Part shown: positions 23,286 through 35,580 of the stretch, one piece after another
Numbering within the stretch: position 1 is the first letter of the stretch
How the letters are laid out: each line of letters opens with the position of its first letter
Made by a program: the position numbers and the translations under genes
The notes under the pieces: model-generated
What the model was told of the DNA's origin: nothing
Database searches by the model: none
What the model saw: only the letters and a program-made list of their open reading frames with translations
Assembly: GCA_032209605.1 (NCBI GenBank)
Contig: JASFXZ010000026.1
Span: 1,860,001-1,924,000 of the forward strand
Reading direction: 5' to 3'
DNA: 64,000 nt
DNA from: Mactromeris polynyma
Taxonomy: Eukaryota > Mollusca > Bivalvia > Venerida > Mactridae

Positions 23286-26200
23286 TATTAAATGCCGGAA
23301 CCGTATCATCCGGACATTATGCAACAGTTACTTCCCCTTTTATGAACCTGGTTATTGACATCTCGGTTGAATCATTTTATTTTTATGTATCGTGTTGATA
23401 ATGCTTATAGTCACCCTTGCTGTCATGTTATATTTGTATATTACGGGTATTTAAAAATGACACGATATGACGCTTAAAAATACTGCAGGTCAGAAACAAA
23501 TTCTTATCAATATCACGGACCTACATACCATGGATTCGTGACAGGCTGATATTTGTGCTTAAACTTGCTTGAAGTATCGGCAACGGCGAGATTTTTCAGC
23601 AGAGATTTAACAATCGGAACACCTCTAAAATGTTTACCAAATGATCAGAAAAAAATGCGATATCCGCCATCTTATTTCTGAATCGAGAGAATTTGACATT
23701 TTGAACCGCCGAAATCGTCATGTTTACTGCAGCTATACATTTCTTGGTGGTATTTATATATTTTGAGTTTATCCTGTTATTTGCTTGTATGCATTGTTTG
23801 GTTCAGTATCGAGTTATTCGATGAAACGAGCGTCGTTTAATCGGATGATATCTCGATTTGGCGATCCGTAAATTACGGTAAAATCACATAGTTGGTTAAT
23901 AAGTCCGCTATAGAACGTAATTTATTCCCTTCGTTAGCTTGATTTATTTTGTTTTCCGTTATTTATCATCTTTTTGTTTAGAATTATTATAATATAAATC
24001 AATAATTACACTTTTACGGTCTAAATTTTGTTGTATAGAAGTTCGGATATATATTTTGGATACATGTTGGTTATAAAATGATAACATCCCGTTTAAATCC
24101 ATCAGCTGATGCTAAATACTAGTATGGCTCTCTACCGACTAAGCTTACCGGATGGCCACCTTACCCACAGCTATACACTCCTCCCTCTTCCGGCATAATT
24201 TGGGGCTCAATCGTTAAACACTGCTGCCACCATTTAAGTAATTCAAGGGGGAAAAGTGCATCCAATGTGGGGCTTGAAAAGCTTTTTACACATATCAATT
24301 ACATAATAAAAATGTAAACTCACTTTATTGTCATATCATTATATTTTAAAATAGTTTTGGATCTGCTACAATGTTAAATATTACTTTATCGTTTCAGGTT
24401 TCCTGGATAGTTGCAAGATGCCTGATAAAAGTCAACTCGAGTACAAAAAGAAATATGCTGTGAATTTACAAACATGCGTCAATGAGTTAATATGAATTTT
24501 TTCTTGGAAGATACTCCGGAACATTTCCGTGTACATTTTTAATCGATTATCATTGTGTGACTGAAATTAATTAAATCTGTGATTGACTGAGTAAAAAACA
24601 ATTGTGTAGTATTACATAAACTAGTGTTTTTTCTATCGTTGTTGAATATTTTGCGTTGAAATGCACAGTTCTTGAAATAAAATTGTAATTACTGTTAGAG
24701 TGTGTTTATTTCTTTTTCAACTTAGTTATCTAGATATGGCATTATATCTGCACTAGTCTAGTATTTATATACTAATTACACTAAACTAGTTCATCTAGAT
24801 TCGTTGTGCAAGCTTTTGAGGACAATTTAGACGGTTGCAACAGTCCCCTGTTTGGGTTGAAATTCAAACAAAATGTTTCTCTATATTCTCAGTACACAAC
24901 TCACGACTGGACTTCATGAGAATGTGCAAGCATATTGTATCTATATAATTGGTATCTATTCAAAAGTGGAGGGACTGAGGTGTGTGTTGTGTTATTGTCA
25001 TGTCTAAGGACATGCTGGATTCATTAAGTACTAGTACTTATTCGCCTCAACCATTAGACTACGACTTACCGACTGCATTATTGAATTTATTCATGCTTAA
25101 TGTCATTTCAACCAATATTTTGAAAGCGGTCAAGTCATTTTTTCTACAGAAATATCTTTCTTATATTCTTGTTTTAATTAGATGTAGCTTATATATATCG
25201 GAGCTAAATTTGCAATAAATGCTTATTTAGCGCAACTTAAATCAATTATAAAATTAATACTCGCATTAATATTTGATCCAATAATTTTGGCAATATTAGT
25301 GCAAACAATAACAATTGGATGACATACCAGTATTGGTTACTTACTTTTGAGTCTGTCTTTCAACAGTAATTTAAATTTAGAGGAGTGAGAAAAGGTTTTA
25401 TTTCTTCATTAAATATTTCATTTGCAGTGGGTGTTTACAATTTATGTAAGTAGAAAAATGAGTAATATATCGTATTCAAAAACTAAGTGTCATCTAATTT
25501 TGATATAAAAACTCGAATGATAATTGACATTAATTAATTTATATTTCTTACGGTTCATTTAATCTGATTGGTTGATGCTAATTGTTTTGCAATTCATAAG
25601 CCACGCCCTAGACAGAAGATTAGTCCTACTGGTCACTAAATTGACCCATGTGTCAGCTGTAAAAACACAAGAGTCATAAAACCCCAGGGCCCGTATTCAA
25701 TATACATCTGAAGTTGAAAATTTATCTCAAATCCTAAGATTTTCATTAAATTTACGATTTTTCTTGCATTTCTTCCTTAGATTTCAAGAAAAATCTTAAG
25801 CGGTATTCACAATGCATATTATCTTAAGATTGTTTAAAAGAAGTTCCAGCATATACAATGAGTGTTATTTTATCGTTCTACATATATTTCCCTAGTAAAA
25901 CATTTGTCAGGGGCAACTATTCTTGCTCGATCTACCTGACAAGCGCTTGTCAGCATGTACGAAGCGGGGTTGGAGATTGATTTCGTGACTAAAATGCTTA
26001 TTTGATTGTAATTAATGAAATATTTCTCAATGAATGTGATTGAAATGGTTTGTCTGGTTAAGGCAATGTACGAACTGAATTGGCGATACAAGTAGTATAC
26101 ACGGGAATTCCCCCAACGAACCCAGTAATATATTTTCTAGGAATATTAGAGTGGTACGACCAATGCTCGGCGCAAACCAACGCTCGGCGTAAATTTTATT

Positions 26201-26344
26201 TATCACGGGATTTCTTTATTTTTCTGATTGATATTTCCAGGAAACCTCGTTGTTTTGTGTTTACTGTCATTTCTTTGAACTTTTCAGGGTTCGATGAACT
26301 TCCGGTAGAGTCACGTGACCACGGAGTAGCAGACGAAAAGGGGC
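23286..26344. other. No gene seen
   Basis: AT-rich. 25,690-25,840 has GGGCCCGTATTCAATATACA and AAGATTTT/AAAATCTTA phrases, likely a small foldback repeat. The exon-like block at 24,399 is listed separately. Confidence 0.45.
24399..24495 (+). CDS. Exon-like short block, doubtful
   Basis: Acceptor-like TTTATCGTTTCAG followed by an open frame FLDSCKMPDKSQLEYKKKYA to TGA at about 24,495. Could be a terminal exon or the first codons of a small gene (MPDKSQ start). No partner exon found. Confidence 0.2.
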
Positions 26345-26349
26345 GTAAT

Positions 26350-26502
26350 TGTTGTGTTTTGTGTGTGTGATGATGAACCACAAAGCGTGGGTATACAGTT
26401 CTATGATTTTATTAAGACCGCCCTTGCAGTGTACCTGTACAAGAGTAAATAGTATATCTGAGCATGCGTAGAGAGGTTTATGGATACATGGATAATACAA
26501 CA
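26350..26502 (-). repeat. 3' LTR of the retrotransposon
   Basis: 153 bp, ends TGTTGT and ACAACA. Differs from the LTR at 30,837 at three positions by eye. On the minus strand it contains AATAAA as a probable polyadenylation signal. The polypurine tract lies just outside it at 26,503-26,512. Confidence 0.93.
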
Positions 26503-26512
26503 TCTCCCTTGT
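26503..26512 (-). other. Polypurine tract of the retrotransposon
   Basis: On the minus strand ACAAGGGAGA directly precedes the 3' LTR, the place where plus-strand DNA synthesis is primed. Confidence 0.7.
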
Positions 26513-26717
26513 TTTAAAAAATGAAGCTCTAAGAAGTAGATATGTGTTACTATTAAAAATATCAAATTAATAAACAGTTCAAGTTAATCTTCGCAGTTCG
26601 TGGCTATAGGTATTTAAACAGTATAAAATTACAGCCATTTATCAGTAAACTAATTATCACTTGTCCATTCTCCACACTGCTGGTACAATAACATAGATAA
26701 ACATATTAAATTTTCAT

Positions 26718-28041
26718 TTAATCAGCATATGTTTTATTTTGTCCATTCTTCTCCAGCGTATTTAATAATCGCGATGGTTTCACTTCACGACATAATCTTG
26801 TTACACTAGGCGTTTTCTTATTTGATAATTTTTTCTGGCTTTTCTCAGGAATATTGATGGCAACGTTTTGGGGTTCACATGGGGTGTCACTGTGAGTGCT
26901 CGTTCTTGTATCTGGCTTGGTATTATATTGGTTTTGAGAATCAGAATTGTGTTGGCTTTGTTGATTATGTTTCTCAACTGTTTTATTTAAACATCGTCTG
27001 TTTCGACGATATATGCCTCCCTCATTTGTTTCTACATTAAATGAATGGTCATTATGTTGCGATATAACCTTGGCTGGTTCCCAGACTTTTCCCATTTGAA
27101 CAGTAACTGGTTGTCTTACACGAATTTGGGAAAGTGGTCTTGCACTTTGATCATGATAATATTTTGATTTAGATTGTTTCTCTTTCATTTTGTTTCTCGC
27201 CATGTTGGAATTGACTGGCTTAGGCTAACTGTTCATTTGTTGAAGGCAGTATGGATCTTAATCTCCTACCCATTAACAATTGTGCTGGGGAATAGCCACA
27301 TGTTAGTGGTGTATTTCTGTACTCTAACAAAGGCAAATAATGGTCTTTATTCTCGTCTTTGGCATTTTGAGGTATTCGTTTTGCTATGTTTACATAGACT
27401 TCACTGAGTCCATTGGATCGTGGATACAGAGGGCTTGATGTCTCATGAAAAATGTTCCAATCCCTCATAAAATTCTTAAAATATTCTCCTGTAAATTGTC
27501 CAGCATTGTCCGTTTTAATTTTCTCAGGAATGCCAAACCTACTAAAATGAACTTTCATTTTCCTGACTACTGAAATACTCTTTGTGTCCGTTAGCAAGTC
27601 TATTTCGAAATATCTGCTGTAACCATCAACCAAAACCATAAATTCTTGGCCATTCCATGAGAATAAATCACATGATAAGTGTTGCCAGGGTCTCAGGGGT
27701 ACGTCATGGGGATGCCAATGTTCATTATAATTTGAGGGTCTGTGTCTTGTGCAAATGGTACATGCTAGAACATGTTCACCAATTTGCTTGGTCATCCCTG
27801 GCCAAAACATAATATCCCTAGCCCGTCGCGTAGACTTGTCAATACCCATCAGACCAATATGGACAGCATTTATCATTTCCTTTCGCATTGACATTGGGAT
27901 AACTAATTTTTGTCCCCTGAAGACAATGTTGTTGTCATAAGACAGTTCATCTCTGTGATTCCAATACTCAATCACAGATGTTGGACAGTCATGTCTGTTG
28001 TCAGGCCAACCTTGAGTAATTATTTGGATCAATGTTTGCAT
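26718..28041 (-). pseudogene. pol: Retrotransposon integrase
   Basis: 27,220-28,041 holds an N-terminal zinc-binding region, a DDE core (CDLFSWNG, KTDNAGQFTG, then Glu in NGLSEV) and the start of the C-terminal part. 26,718-27,203, in another frame, continues with a basic DNA-binding tail (PAKVISQHNDHSFNVET). In the zinc region the usual second histidine reads leucine (HIGLMG), while CTIC is kept. A TAA and a frame change separate the two parts near 27,210. Confidence 0.85.
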
Positions 28042-28884
28042 TTGACTATGTCCCGAGTAGCAATTCTGAGTTGCTCTATTTTGTTATCACTTACTGGCAG
28101 TGCCTGCAGTACAGTGTGTACATGTACGTCAAGTCCCTCGACTAAATTTGGGTATGTCTCTGGTACAAAATTTCTACTTAATGCGTCACCCAGAGGTACA
28201 TTAGTTCCTTTGACAGGGATGACTTCAATGTCAAAGTGCTGTAGCTGTAACAGCATTCTCTGTAAGCGTGGAGGGGCACTACACAGGGGCTTTTTCATTA
28301 TTGCCTCTATGGGTTTATGGTCAGATTCGACCACTGTGTGCTTCCCATAGATATAATGTTTGAATCTGTTGCAACCAAACACAATTGCAAGCATTTCTTT
28401 TTCTATTTGGGCGTAACCTTGTTCTGTCTCTGTCAATATCTTTGATGCATAAGCTATATAGGTTTTCCGTCCTGCAGACAAAAAGCACATAAACCCTTGG
28501 AACTGGCATCAACCTGCAACCTAGCAGTTTTTTTTGGATTATAGTTAGAGAGTACAGGTGATTCAGTAATCATTGTTTTGACCTTTTCAAATGCGTCCGT
28601 CTGTGCACAGTCCTATCTGAATACTACGTCTTTTCTAAGCAAAGCACGTAGATTACATGTAGCCTCGCTGAGGTTTGGCGCGAATTTTGTTAAGTATTTA
28701 ACCATTCCCAAGAATGTTTCTAGTTCCGCGCGATTGCGGGGTATTTGCATTTTCAGTATTGCAGCCGTTTTATCTGGGTCAGCTTTCAGTCCGTCAGAGG
28801 AAATCACGTGACCAAAATATTTCACTTCTTCAACGCCAATTATACATTTATCTGGGTTAAACCTGAACCCACTGTCTCTAGCAC
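28029..28884 (-). pseudogene. pol: Retrotransposon RT connection and RNase H
   Basis: Contains the connection (28,613-28,884) and RNase H (about 28,029-28,600) with VDASSKGL, a YASKILTETEQGYAQIEKE block and ESDHKPIEAI, then DALSR. The acidic residues of the active site are present. Frame breaks occur near 28,612, 28,495 and 28,035. Confidence 0.84.
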
Positions 28885-29530
28885 GTTGCAAACGTTTGCA
28901 AGGTTTTCGTTATGTTTCGCTCTGGAACGTCCATAAACAAGTATGTCGTCTACAACCGAGGTCATTCCTTGTAGACCTTCGAATGCTTCGTCTACGTTCC
29001 TTTGAAAGATGTCTTGCGAGCTCCTAATTCCCATAGGCAGTCGCAAATATCGATACCGTCCGAAAGGCGTATTAAATGTTGTCAAATATGACGAAGGTGT
29101 GTCAAGTAACACAGACCAATAGCCTTTTGTCGCATCAAGTACACTGAAGTACTTAACGTCAGTCAAATTTGCTGTTATGTCGTCGATTGTACGCATTGGA
29201 TAATGTGGTCGTCGAATATTATCATTCAATACCTTTGGATCTAGACAAACTCTCAATTTTCCCGACGGCTTTTCAACACAAACTAGGGAATTCACCCAAG
29301 TAGAAGGCTCTGAAACCTTAGTTATAATTTGCTTGGCCTCCATTGAATCAAGTTCTTCCTTAAGCCTATCTTGCTGGGCAAAAGGTACTCTATGTGGTGG
29401 GCATACAACAGGAATAGTATTTTCCTTTAAATATAAACTACATTGTCCTGGGAGTAATCCAATACCTTGGAAAAGATCATTGTACATAGACAAGACAGCT
29501 GGTTTGTTTAAGCCTGTTTCACTCTGTTTT
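28885..29530 (-). pseudogene. pol: Retrotransposon reverse transcriptase
   Basis: Typical RT blocks in order: a segment ending LRVCLDPKVLN, FSVLDATKGYW, LPMGI, and VVDDILVYG as the catalytic box, with its two aspartates present. Thumb and connection parts run on at 28,613-28,890 in a different frame (YFGHVISSDG, FLGMVKYLTKF). Frame changes near 29,515 and 28,885 disable it. Confidence 0.87.
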
Positions 29531-29813
29531 CTACAAAGTATCTTATCTTAATTAAACCTAGATCAAGTGAGGACTTGAGGCTGATCAGTGGTGGGGCATA
29601 GTTGTCAATAATATAAAACTCAGCATTAATTAACCTATCTTTGAATTTACAGGGTAATTTGATCATCCCAAGAATGGGCAATTTATTCCCAGTATATGAT
29701 GTCAATGTACTTGTAGAGGGAGTTAAGGGGCAATTTAAATTGACTTTCCTAAACAAATGACTAGGAATGATGTTAACTTGTGAACCTGTGTCAACCTTGA
29801 AATCAATTTCAGT
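29508..29813 (-). pseudogene. pro: Retrotransposon protease
   Basis: Follows the gag TAG with no frame change. The aspartic-protease active site DTGSQVNIIP lies near its start and a hydrophobic LGL-type segment near its end. The frame ends at TAA at 29,508, and the next domain is in another frame. No ATG precedes the active site, so expression would need suppression of the stop or a fused gag-pro in an ancestor. Confidence 0.82.
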
Positions 29814-30725
29814 CTAAGATTTGCCAATTAAAAGTTTTGCAAAAGCTTGATCAGATCGAGAAGATGAAAATTTGTTTACCGTATTGATAAAGAATTTCTC
29901 CTCCTCAAATTTATCACTGTCAAAACTGTTCTTCTGAGAGTCACAGTCTACAGAATTAATTCCTTTTGATCTACAAACGTTCGCGAAATGACCGTATTTT
30001 GAACATTTATGGCACTGTAGGCCCCGTGCCGGACATTCGTTTTGTTTTGAATGTTTATTGTGTCCATATTTGACCGTTGGTCCCTTGTATTTCTGTGTTG
30101 GATTTCTTCGTATAATTTGAAAGGATTTCTGTCCAGTTGTTGATGATTCTCGTATATTATGCACGCTTGTCATATCATCTATTTCTTTGAGTTGTGCTTG
30201 ACTTATTTCGTGAGTTCGTACTATGTCCATGCATTTTTGTAGTGATAAATCGGAACCCTCATTGATTAGTTTTTCTCTCACTTTCGAAGATGATACGCCA
30301 AAAACAATATAATCTCTAATAAGTTCCTCTTGTAAGGCAACATTATAACTGCAATCTTTAATAAGAAGTTTTAGCTCTATGACGATTTGTTCAAAAGGTT
30401 CACCATCATTTTGTATTCTTGATTTGAATTTATATCTGCTGAATATGATGTTTGACTTCGGCTTACAGTACAATTCGAATCTCTCCCAGTAAGAACTAAG
30501 TGTTTTCTTTTCTTCTGCAGACAAATTCCATGTCGAGTAGATCTGTCTCCCTTTTTCCCCGGTCCATAACATTAAGTAACTGCATTTAGCCTCTTCTGAT
30601 TTTTTTTCCAGAGGGCCACTGAACACAAACTCAGCGTGTTCCTTGAATCGCTTGAAAGCGCCTGGTAAATCATTTGATTCCCAGTCCATACATGGGTTAT
30701 GTCCACTCATGTTTAAATTATCCAT
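29814..30725 (-). pseudogene. gag: Retrotransposon gag
   Basis: About 303 residues from ATG at 30,725 to TAG at 29,816-29,814. A helical capsid-like part occupies the first 190 residues. A CCHC zinc knuckle (CHKCSKYGHFANVC) follows near residue 240. Gag packages the RNA in the cytoplasmic particle. The reading frame itself is intact. It ends at a TAG, with the protease continuing in the same frame just after it. Confidence 0.85.
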
Positions 30726-30819
30726 AATTCAAAACTACAATAATTTTAAGTCACATACGCACTAGTATGTTAAGTATGAAATTGAATTGTTAAATATCCA
30801 AAATCAATTAACTTAAGTT

Positions 30820-30836
30820 TCCTTTTTCTGACACCA
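30820..30836 (-). other. Primer binding site of the retrotransposon
   Basis: On the minus strand TGGTGTCAGAAAAAGGA follows the 5' LTR with no gap. TGG matches a tRNA CCA end. Confidence 0.65.
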
Positions 30837-30989
30837 TGTTGTGTTTTGTGTGTGTAATGATAAACCACAAAGCGTGGGTATACAGTTCTATGATTTTATT
30901 AAGACCGCCCTTGCAGTGTACCTGTTCAAGAGTAAATAGTATATCTGAGCATGCGTAGAGAGGTTTATGGATACATGGATAATACAACA
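30837..30989 (-). repeat. 5' LTR of the retrotransposon
   Basis: 153 bp, the upstream LTR for the minus-strand element. Followed directly by TGGTGTCAGAA, which has the TGG expected for pairing with a tRNA 3' CCA end. I suspect a tRNA-Leu type primer, but this is not proven. Confidence 0.93.
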
Positions 30990-30994
30990 GTTAT

Positions 30995-32179
30995 TGCGAA
31001 CCTTACTGCGATAAACCGACTCAAAAAACGATTATTTCTGCATGAAATCATATAAACTTGACAAAAATTCAATAAATCATTTAGAAAAAAAACATCTGTC
31101 TTGATTAATAAGCACATTTTATATTATACTTTTGTTTATTTTCAAGTTTATCATGACATTTTCCCCATCGAACATCTCAAGGATTCGTACTAAAACAATT
31201 CGACCCGTACGCACCAAAACTCCATTCAGAGGAGTCGTTCCTGCAATGCACCTACTTAATCGTGGGAGGCATGACTTGAACGATTGTTATACACAAATAT
31301 ATAAATGATGTTTACACCTTTTGTTTAACTTCTCTCGTGTTTTAAAGCATGAAACAATCATTTCTTTGTATTTTAAGGTTCATGTCAAGCGGATTGCCAT
31401 TGCTACAAATAATGCAACACATATTTCTGGGAACTCATTACATTTTAACTCAAATCAGTTGCATAATATAAATGATAAGAGTAACAAGAATAAATTGGGT
31501 GTTTAATATATGCCTTTGTGCACTACCATAGCTGTATAGTCCAAAATTATATGACATTTCAGGTAAAAAAGGTCCTTCACTAAAAATATATCAAACTTGT
31601 TATTAGAAAAAAATTTAAGTTTAATATCATACCAACATTATTATCCATTATCCTAGTAAGATTGTACGAGAACTTATATATTCTAGATTTTATGAACAAA
31701 GTAGAAATTTGATGATAAACCTGTTCAAATGTGTCACTGGGCGCCGCCATTTTTGTTTGTTGACATTTCACAAAAAGTCACCTACATTCAGTGAAATTGT
31801 GATACAAGATGGAGTTAGTAGCCATTGAATCTGACAAAAATAGAAATAAGAATATGTTTTCTAATTATCACCTTCATTCGATCATGTTAATAATGCACCA
31901 AAGCTTCACAATTCCTCAATGTTGTGTACTACTGTAAATCTTCATGCATTTTTTACCGGAAGCTCAGCTTTACATATCAATCCGCATATTCGAATTTGTA
32001 TAAATGCAAGTATTAGGCACACATTTATATTTACAAATATATATTTCTTGCTTATAAGATTAAGTTATATATCTTACTAATATTCGATCATGAATTTATT
32101 TTAAAAAGTTCCGGAACCTGGGATTCTATTCGTTTATATCTGAGGCAAGAATAAGTGGCTTGGCATGCACTCTAGTAGC
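30995..32179. other. No gene seen
   Basis: AT-rich spacer between the LTR retrotransposon and the Mutator-like element. Only chance open frames. Confidence 0.5.
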
Positions 32180-32183
32180 ACAG

Positions 32184-32439
32184 TGTAAAAGCTGTAAACA
32201 AATATAAGTTTGAGACTAATCCTAAATTAAAGACATCTACATGCACTACAAAGTATGATGTCAATGTAAGGGCAGTGTGGGGCTCCATTGTGACAGGAAA
32301 TGGGGCATCACATTTGAAAGAGATCATGGCCACAATGGACGGACCAAGTTTAAGCCAGCCTTCATTCAGCAAGATTGAACAGGAGATAGGTGGTTGGTGG
32401 GGAATAATTTGTGAAGACGATCTTTTGACAACAGGTTAA
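32184..32439 (+). pseudogene. Mutator-like transposase N-terminal block
   Basis: Open frame with YDVNVRAVWGSIVTGNGASH and later QPSFSKIEQEIGGWW. The pattern of NVRAVW, GxGxxHL and a final IExEIGxWW fits the conserved start of Mutator-like transposase-domain proteins. A preceding CKSC knuckle (about 32,180) is one frame off, so the block is already broken at its start. Confidence 0.65.
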
Positions 32440-33373
32440 ATGTCAAGCCATCCATATAATATTTTTAGTTGGTGTGGTTATACCAAATCATTGAAATGTA
32501 CCATACAATCATAGTTATTTTAAAATGTTTCTGGCATTTCATTTTTATTTCTATTGCCAAAATAATTGAATACTTTACAGTATCAGTTATTTTAAAAAAA
32601 ATATTTTACTGCCTGCATTTTTTTAATTTGGAAAATAGGCTCATAAATCCCAAATTTGGGAAAATAAGGTAATGGTGGTTTGCTTACAAAATAATTTTTC
32701 AGCTTTGGCTGGGTTTTTTTAAAAAAACATGTGCAAATTTTTTTTAATAAAAGGTTAATTACACAAAAACTTGACTTAAAAGGGAATTCCATCAAAAATG
32801 GGAAAATTAACAAAGAATTGGGAACAAAATATCATTTTTTGGGGGAAAATGGTCACTATTTAATAAGGGGAAATAGCCTTTATAGGGTTATAAAATTAAA
32901 AATATTAAATCATTGAGTATATAATTATGTCTGCCACATTTAAAAGATAATTCACAGTCATGATCATGTGTAGTTGTGCATGTTGTCAGTAATTTCTAAC
33001 AACATCTCCTATACTGAATGTTTTTTCCCAAACTTCACAGTAATTATCATTGGCGGACCTCTTTCAAAGTTGCTGGAATCGTTCCAGTCTATTGCATTTA
33101 TTAGTATGTCAAAGAAGCTAACAACAGATTTCAAAAATGTACACATTGAAAATCTTCTTGTCCAAAACAATATAATCTACAGTATTGATATTTGGTGTGT
33201 AGCATCATCTGGTCCTGTTACAATATTGCATAAATAAGTCAGTTCCTTAAAAAAAATGTGGCGACCAGATGGCGGGCCGTGTTCCCAATATGTATATAGT
33301 GGAAACTATAAACAACATATCTTCCTAAACAACTTCATAGTAAGGAACCTTAGGTGGTCCTCTTTCATAGTTA

Positions 33374-33641
33374 TGCACCAGTCAATTGTAACCACTGCCC
33401 CCCAGGTCCGGGGGTATACCGGGGATAGCGGGGGAAATGGGCCGTGTTTTTACCTTCCAGGTGGCCCCGCAGTGCCGAGTAAATGCGGTGGTTTTGTTTT
33501 CGCGCCGAAAATAGCGGGGAAAGGGCCTTACCTAGGATGTCCCCGCAGGGGGGAGATTTTACCTGGGATTGGCTGGACCGAAAGTCAAAGTCCCCGCTAT
33601 TCCCCGGACCTGGGGGGCCGTGGTTACAATTGACTGGTGCA
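33374..33641. mobile_element. 268-bp GC-rich MITE, PIF/Harbinger-like
   Basis: Terminal inverted repeats of about 40 bp start TGCACCAGTCAATTGTAACC and mirror at the right end, with one mismatch seen. It is flanked on both sides by TTA, the 3-bp target duplication typical of PIF/Harbinger elements. The inside is far richer in G and C than the surroundings, with runs such as CCCCGGACC. It sits in the gap between coding blocks of the Mutator-like element. No protein of its own. Confidence 0.85.
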
Positions 33642-34005
33642 TTATATAAATGGTATCAATCTGTTGTATAAGTAGGTCACATTAGCTAAAAATGTATTTT
33701 AACAGGTCACTTTATTAACAAATTAAATTCATAGATCTATGTGATATTTTTATACACAAATGTTGTCTGACTGTATATTTCATATGAATTATTATGCAAC
33801 ATGTCGACTCTGTCTTGTCCAATATTATTACAAATATAGGACTACAAATGACAATACGATACTCTGGACTATAATTCAGTATTACCAATTATACAAATAC
33901 AGTACTGAAGGTACAAAGGAATAACATCATCAATGTGTTTAAATTTTATTATCTTATATAAAATCAATGACTTTTGTTGCATGTATTTACATATCCTGTC
34001 ATTAG

Positions 34006-34680
34006 GTGCAGAGGAACGGCGAATTGCCATTGAGAAGGGGAACTTTCATGAGGGGGTACCAAGTGTATCAGTTATTGCTGATGGTGGTTGGAGCAAGCGC
34101 TCTCACAAACATTCATATAATGCGCTAGGTGGAGTGGCTATAATAATTGGGAAAGAAACTGGAACAATTCTCTATATGGGAATTAGAAACAAATACTGTT
34201 ATATATGTTCGACCGCCAAAAATTCTAACAATCTCGTCCCTGATCATATTTGTTTCAAGAACTGGGACCAGAGTTCTCAAGCAATGGAGAGTGATATAAT
34301 TGTTGAAAGTTTCAAGTGTGCTGAAGCTATGCATGGCCTGCGATACATGTGGTTAGTAGGTGATGGGGACTCTTCTGTTTTAGCTAGGGTAGCGGAAGAA
34401 GTGCCAGTCTGGGGTGCAAAGGTGTCAAAAATTGAATGTGCTAATCATGCGTGCAAGTGCCTTAGATCGAACTTGGAGAAGCCTGTTGATTCAAACCCAT
34501 CATATAAGGGGAAAGGCAATTTAACAAAGCAACAAGGGTCAGGCTGGTATCAGCAATTAGATGTGCCATCCGAATGCGATCTAAAGAATCTAACTAGAAA
34601 AAGGCAGTTGTTTCTCTAGCAAAAGACGTACGGAACAGTGTGCATCATGTTTTTGGAGAGCACTCACGTTGCTCAGACTT
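34006..34680 (+). pseudogene. Mutator-like transposase central block
   Basis: Starts at a good acceptor. SVSVIADGGWSKRSHKHSYN and VAIIIGKETG give the first catalytic-core strand with D/GGW; a cysteine pair YCYICSTAK and GDGDSSV follow; ECANHACKCLRSNLE comes later. These match the DDE-type core and CxxC zinc-like insert of this family. After about 34,610 the frame shifts, then continues as LAKDVRNSVHHVFGEHSRCSDF before being lost in unrelated sequence (34,680-35,170). Confidence 0.68.
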
Positions 34681-35214
34681 TACTCTCCTTTAGCATCGGG
34701 AGCTTATTCCGATACCTTCATATTCACCCTCTGCTTTATAACTCCCGCACAACTGATATTTTCTATATTTAGACAGGCGAGTCGACATGTGTTCAGAGGC
34801 AATCAGTGAGCCGCTTACAACATAAATGTGTAAATAAACTTTATGCGAGTGTGCATTGAATAGGCAGCTTTAACTGTCATAGAAATGCCGCTGTGACTAT
34901 GGAAATTGCTAGAAAAACTCATTTAAACAACTGTACGGGCGGAATCTACGTATATTTTAAATGCGTCATATCATTACTTGGCATCTTGTTAATCAGATTC
35001 GCAACGCTATTTTTAAAACGTATCAGTACAAACCTCGATGAATGAACGAAACACTGAAGTGCTACACTTTTAATGACATGAACTAAACCGATTAGCTAGG
35101 TAGACAAAATTTCCTTCGACACGAATGTAACGGTAGTGGAATCAAAGCGCTGTGTGGAGCGTACTCAGACTTCTGCAAAGCCAGGAAAGGGAGGGATCCA
35201 TCAACAAAATAAAA

Positions 35215-35580
35215 TGAAGACATCCAGGAGGATACTGAAGATGAGCCTTCAGATATATGTTTGGTAAATGCAGGTTTTTGGACTGATGGTTCCTCCATAG
35301 ATGCCCAAGATAATTCCAGACTGAGCAGTGGGTTAAGCTACAGCAATGTGAACAAACCCATGTTGCAGGATGTTTCTCTTCTGTTGAACAGAATTGCCAG
35401 CAAAAGTGACAGGCTGATAGACAATGCTACCACAAACCTGGCTGAATGTTGGATGCACATCCGCACCAAATTTGATGGGGGTGAAGTGTATAACATCTGT
35501 AACAGGGGATATTGGTACACCCGTTGTTATGGAGGAACAAAACGGATGAATCTGGTCCAAAATGGTGTCCCCTAATATAG
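35215..35580 (+). pseudogene. Transposase to nuclease linker block
   Basis: Acidic lead-in, then VSLLLNRIASKSDRLIDNAT and TNLAECWMHIRTKFDGGE, ending RGYWYTRCYGG. The pattern DNATTNLAE, GG and RGxxxTRC is found between the transposase and YqaJ parts in this family. The frame breaks after 35,575. Confidence 0.6.

Larger units (their letters stand above)
26350..30989 (-). mobile_element. Ty3/gypsy-type LTR retrotransposon, degenerate coding region
   Basis: Bounded by two direct 153-bp LTRs starting TGTTGT and ending ACAACA. Flanks GTAAT and GTTAT are a possible 5-bp target duplication with one mismatch. Read on the minus strand: LTR, primer binding site TGGTGTCAGAA directly after the LTR, gag with a zinc knuckle, protease, reverse transcriptase, RNase H, integrase, polypurine tract AAGGGAGA, LTR. 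The order protease-RT-RNase H-integrase places it with Ty3/gypsy. The frame is broken by one in-frame stop and at least five frame changes, so this copy cannot make its full polyprotein. No envelope-like gene was seen. Confidence 0.92.

Noticed and set aside
33256..33671. Pro/Gly-rich plus-strand frames in the GC-rich block
   Set aside because: They coincide with the Harbinger-like MITE. GC-rich sequence has few stops by chance.
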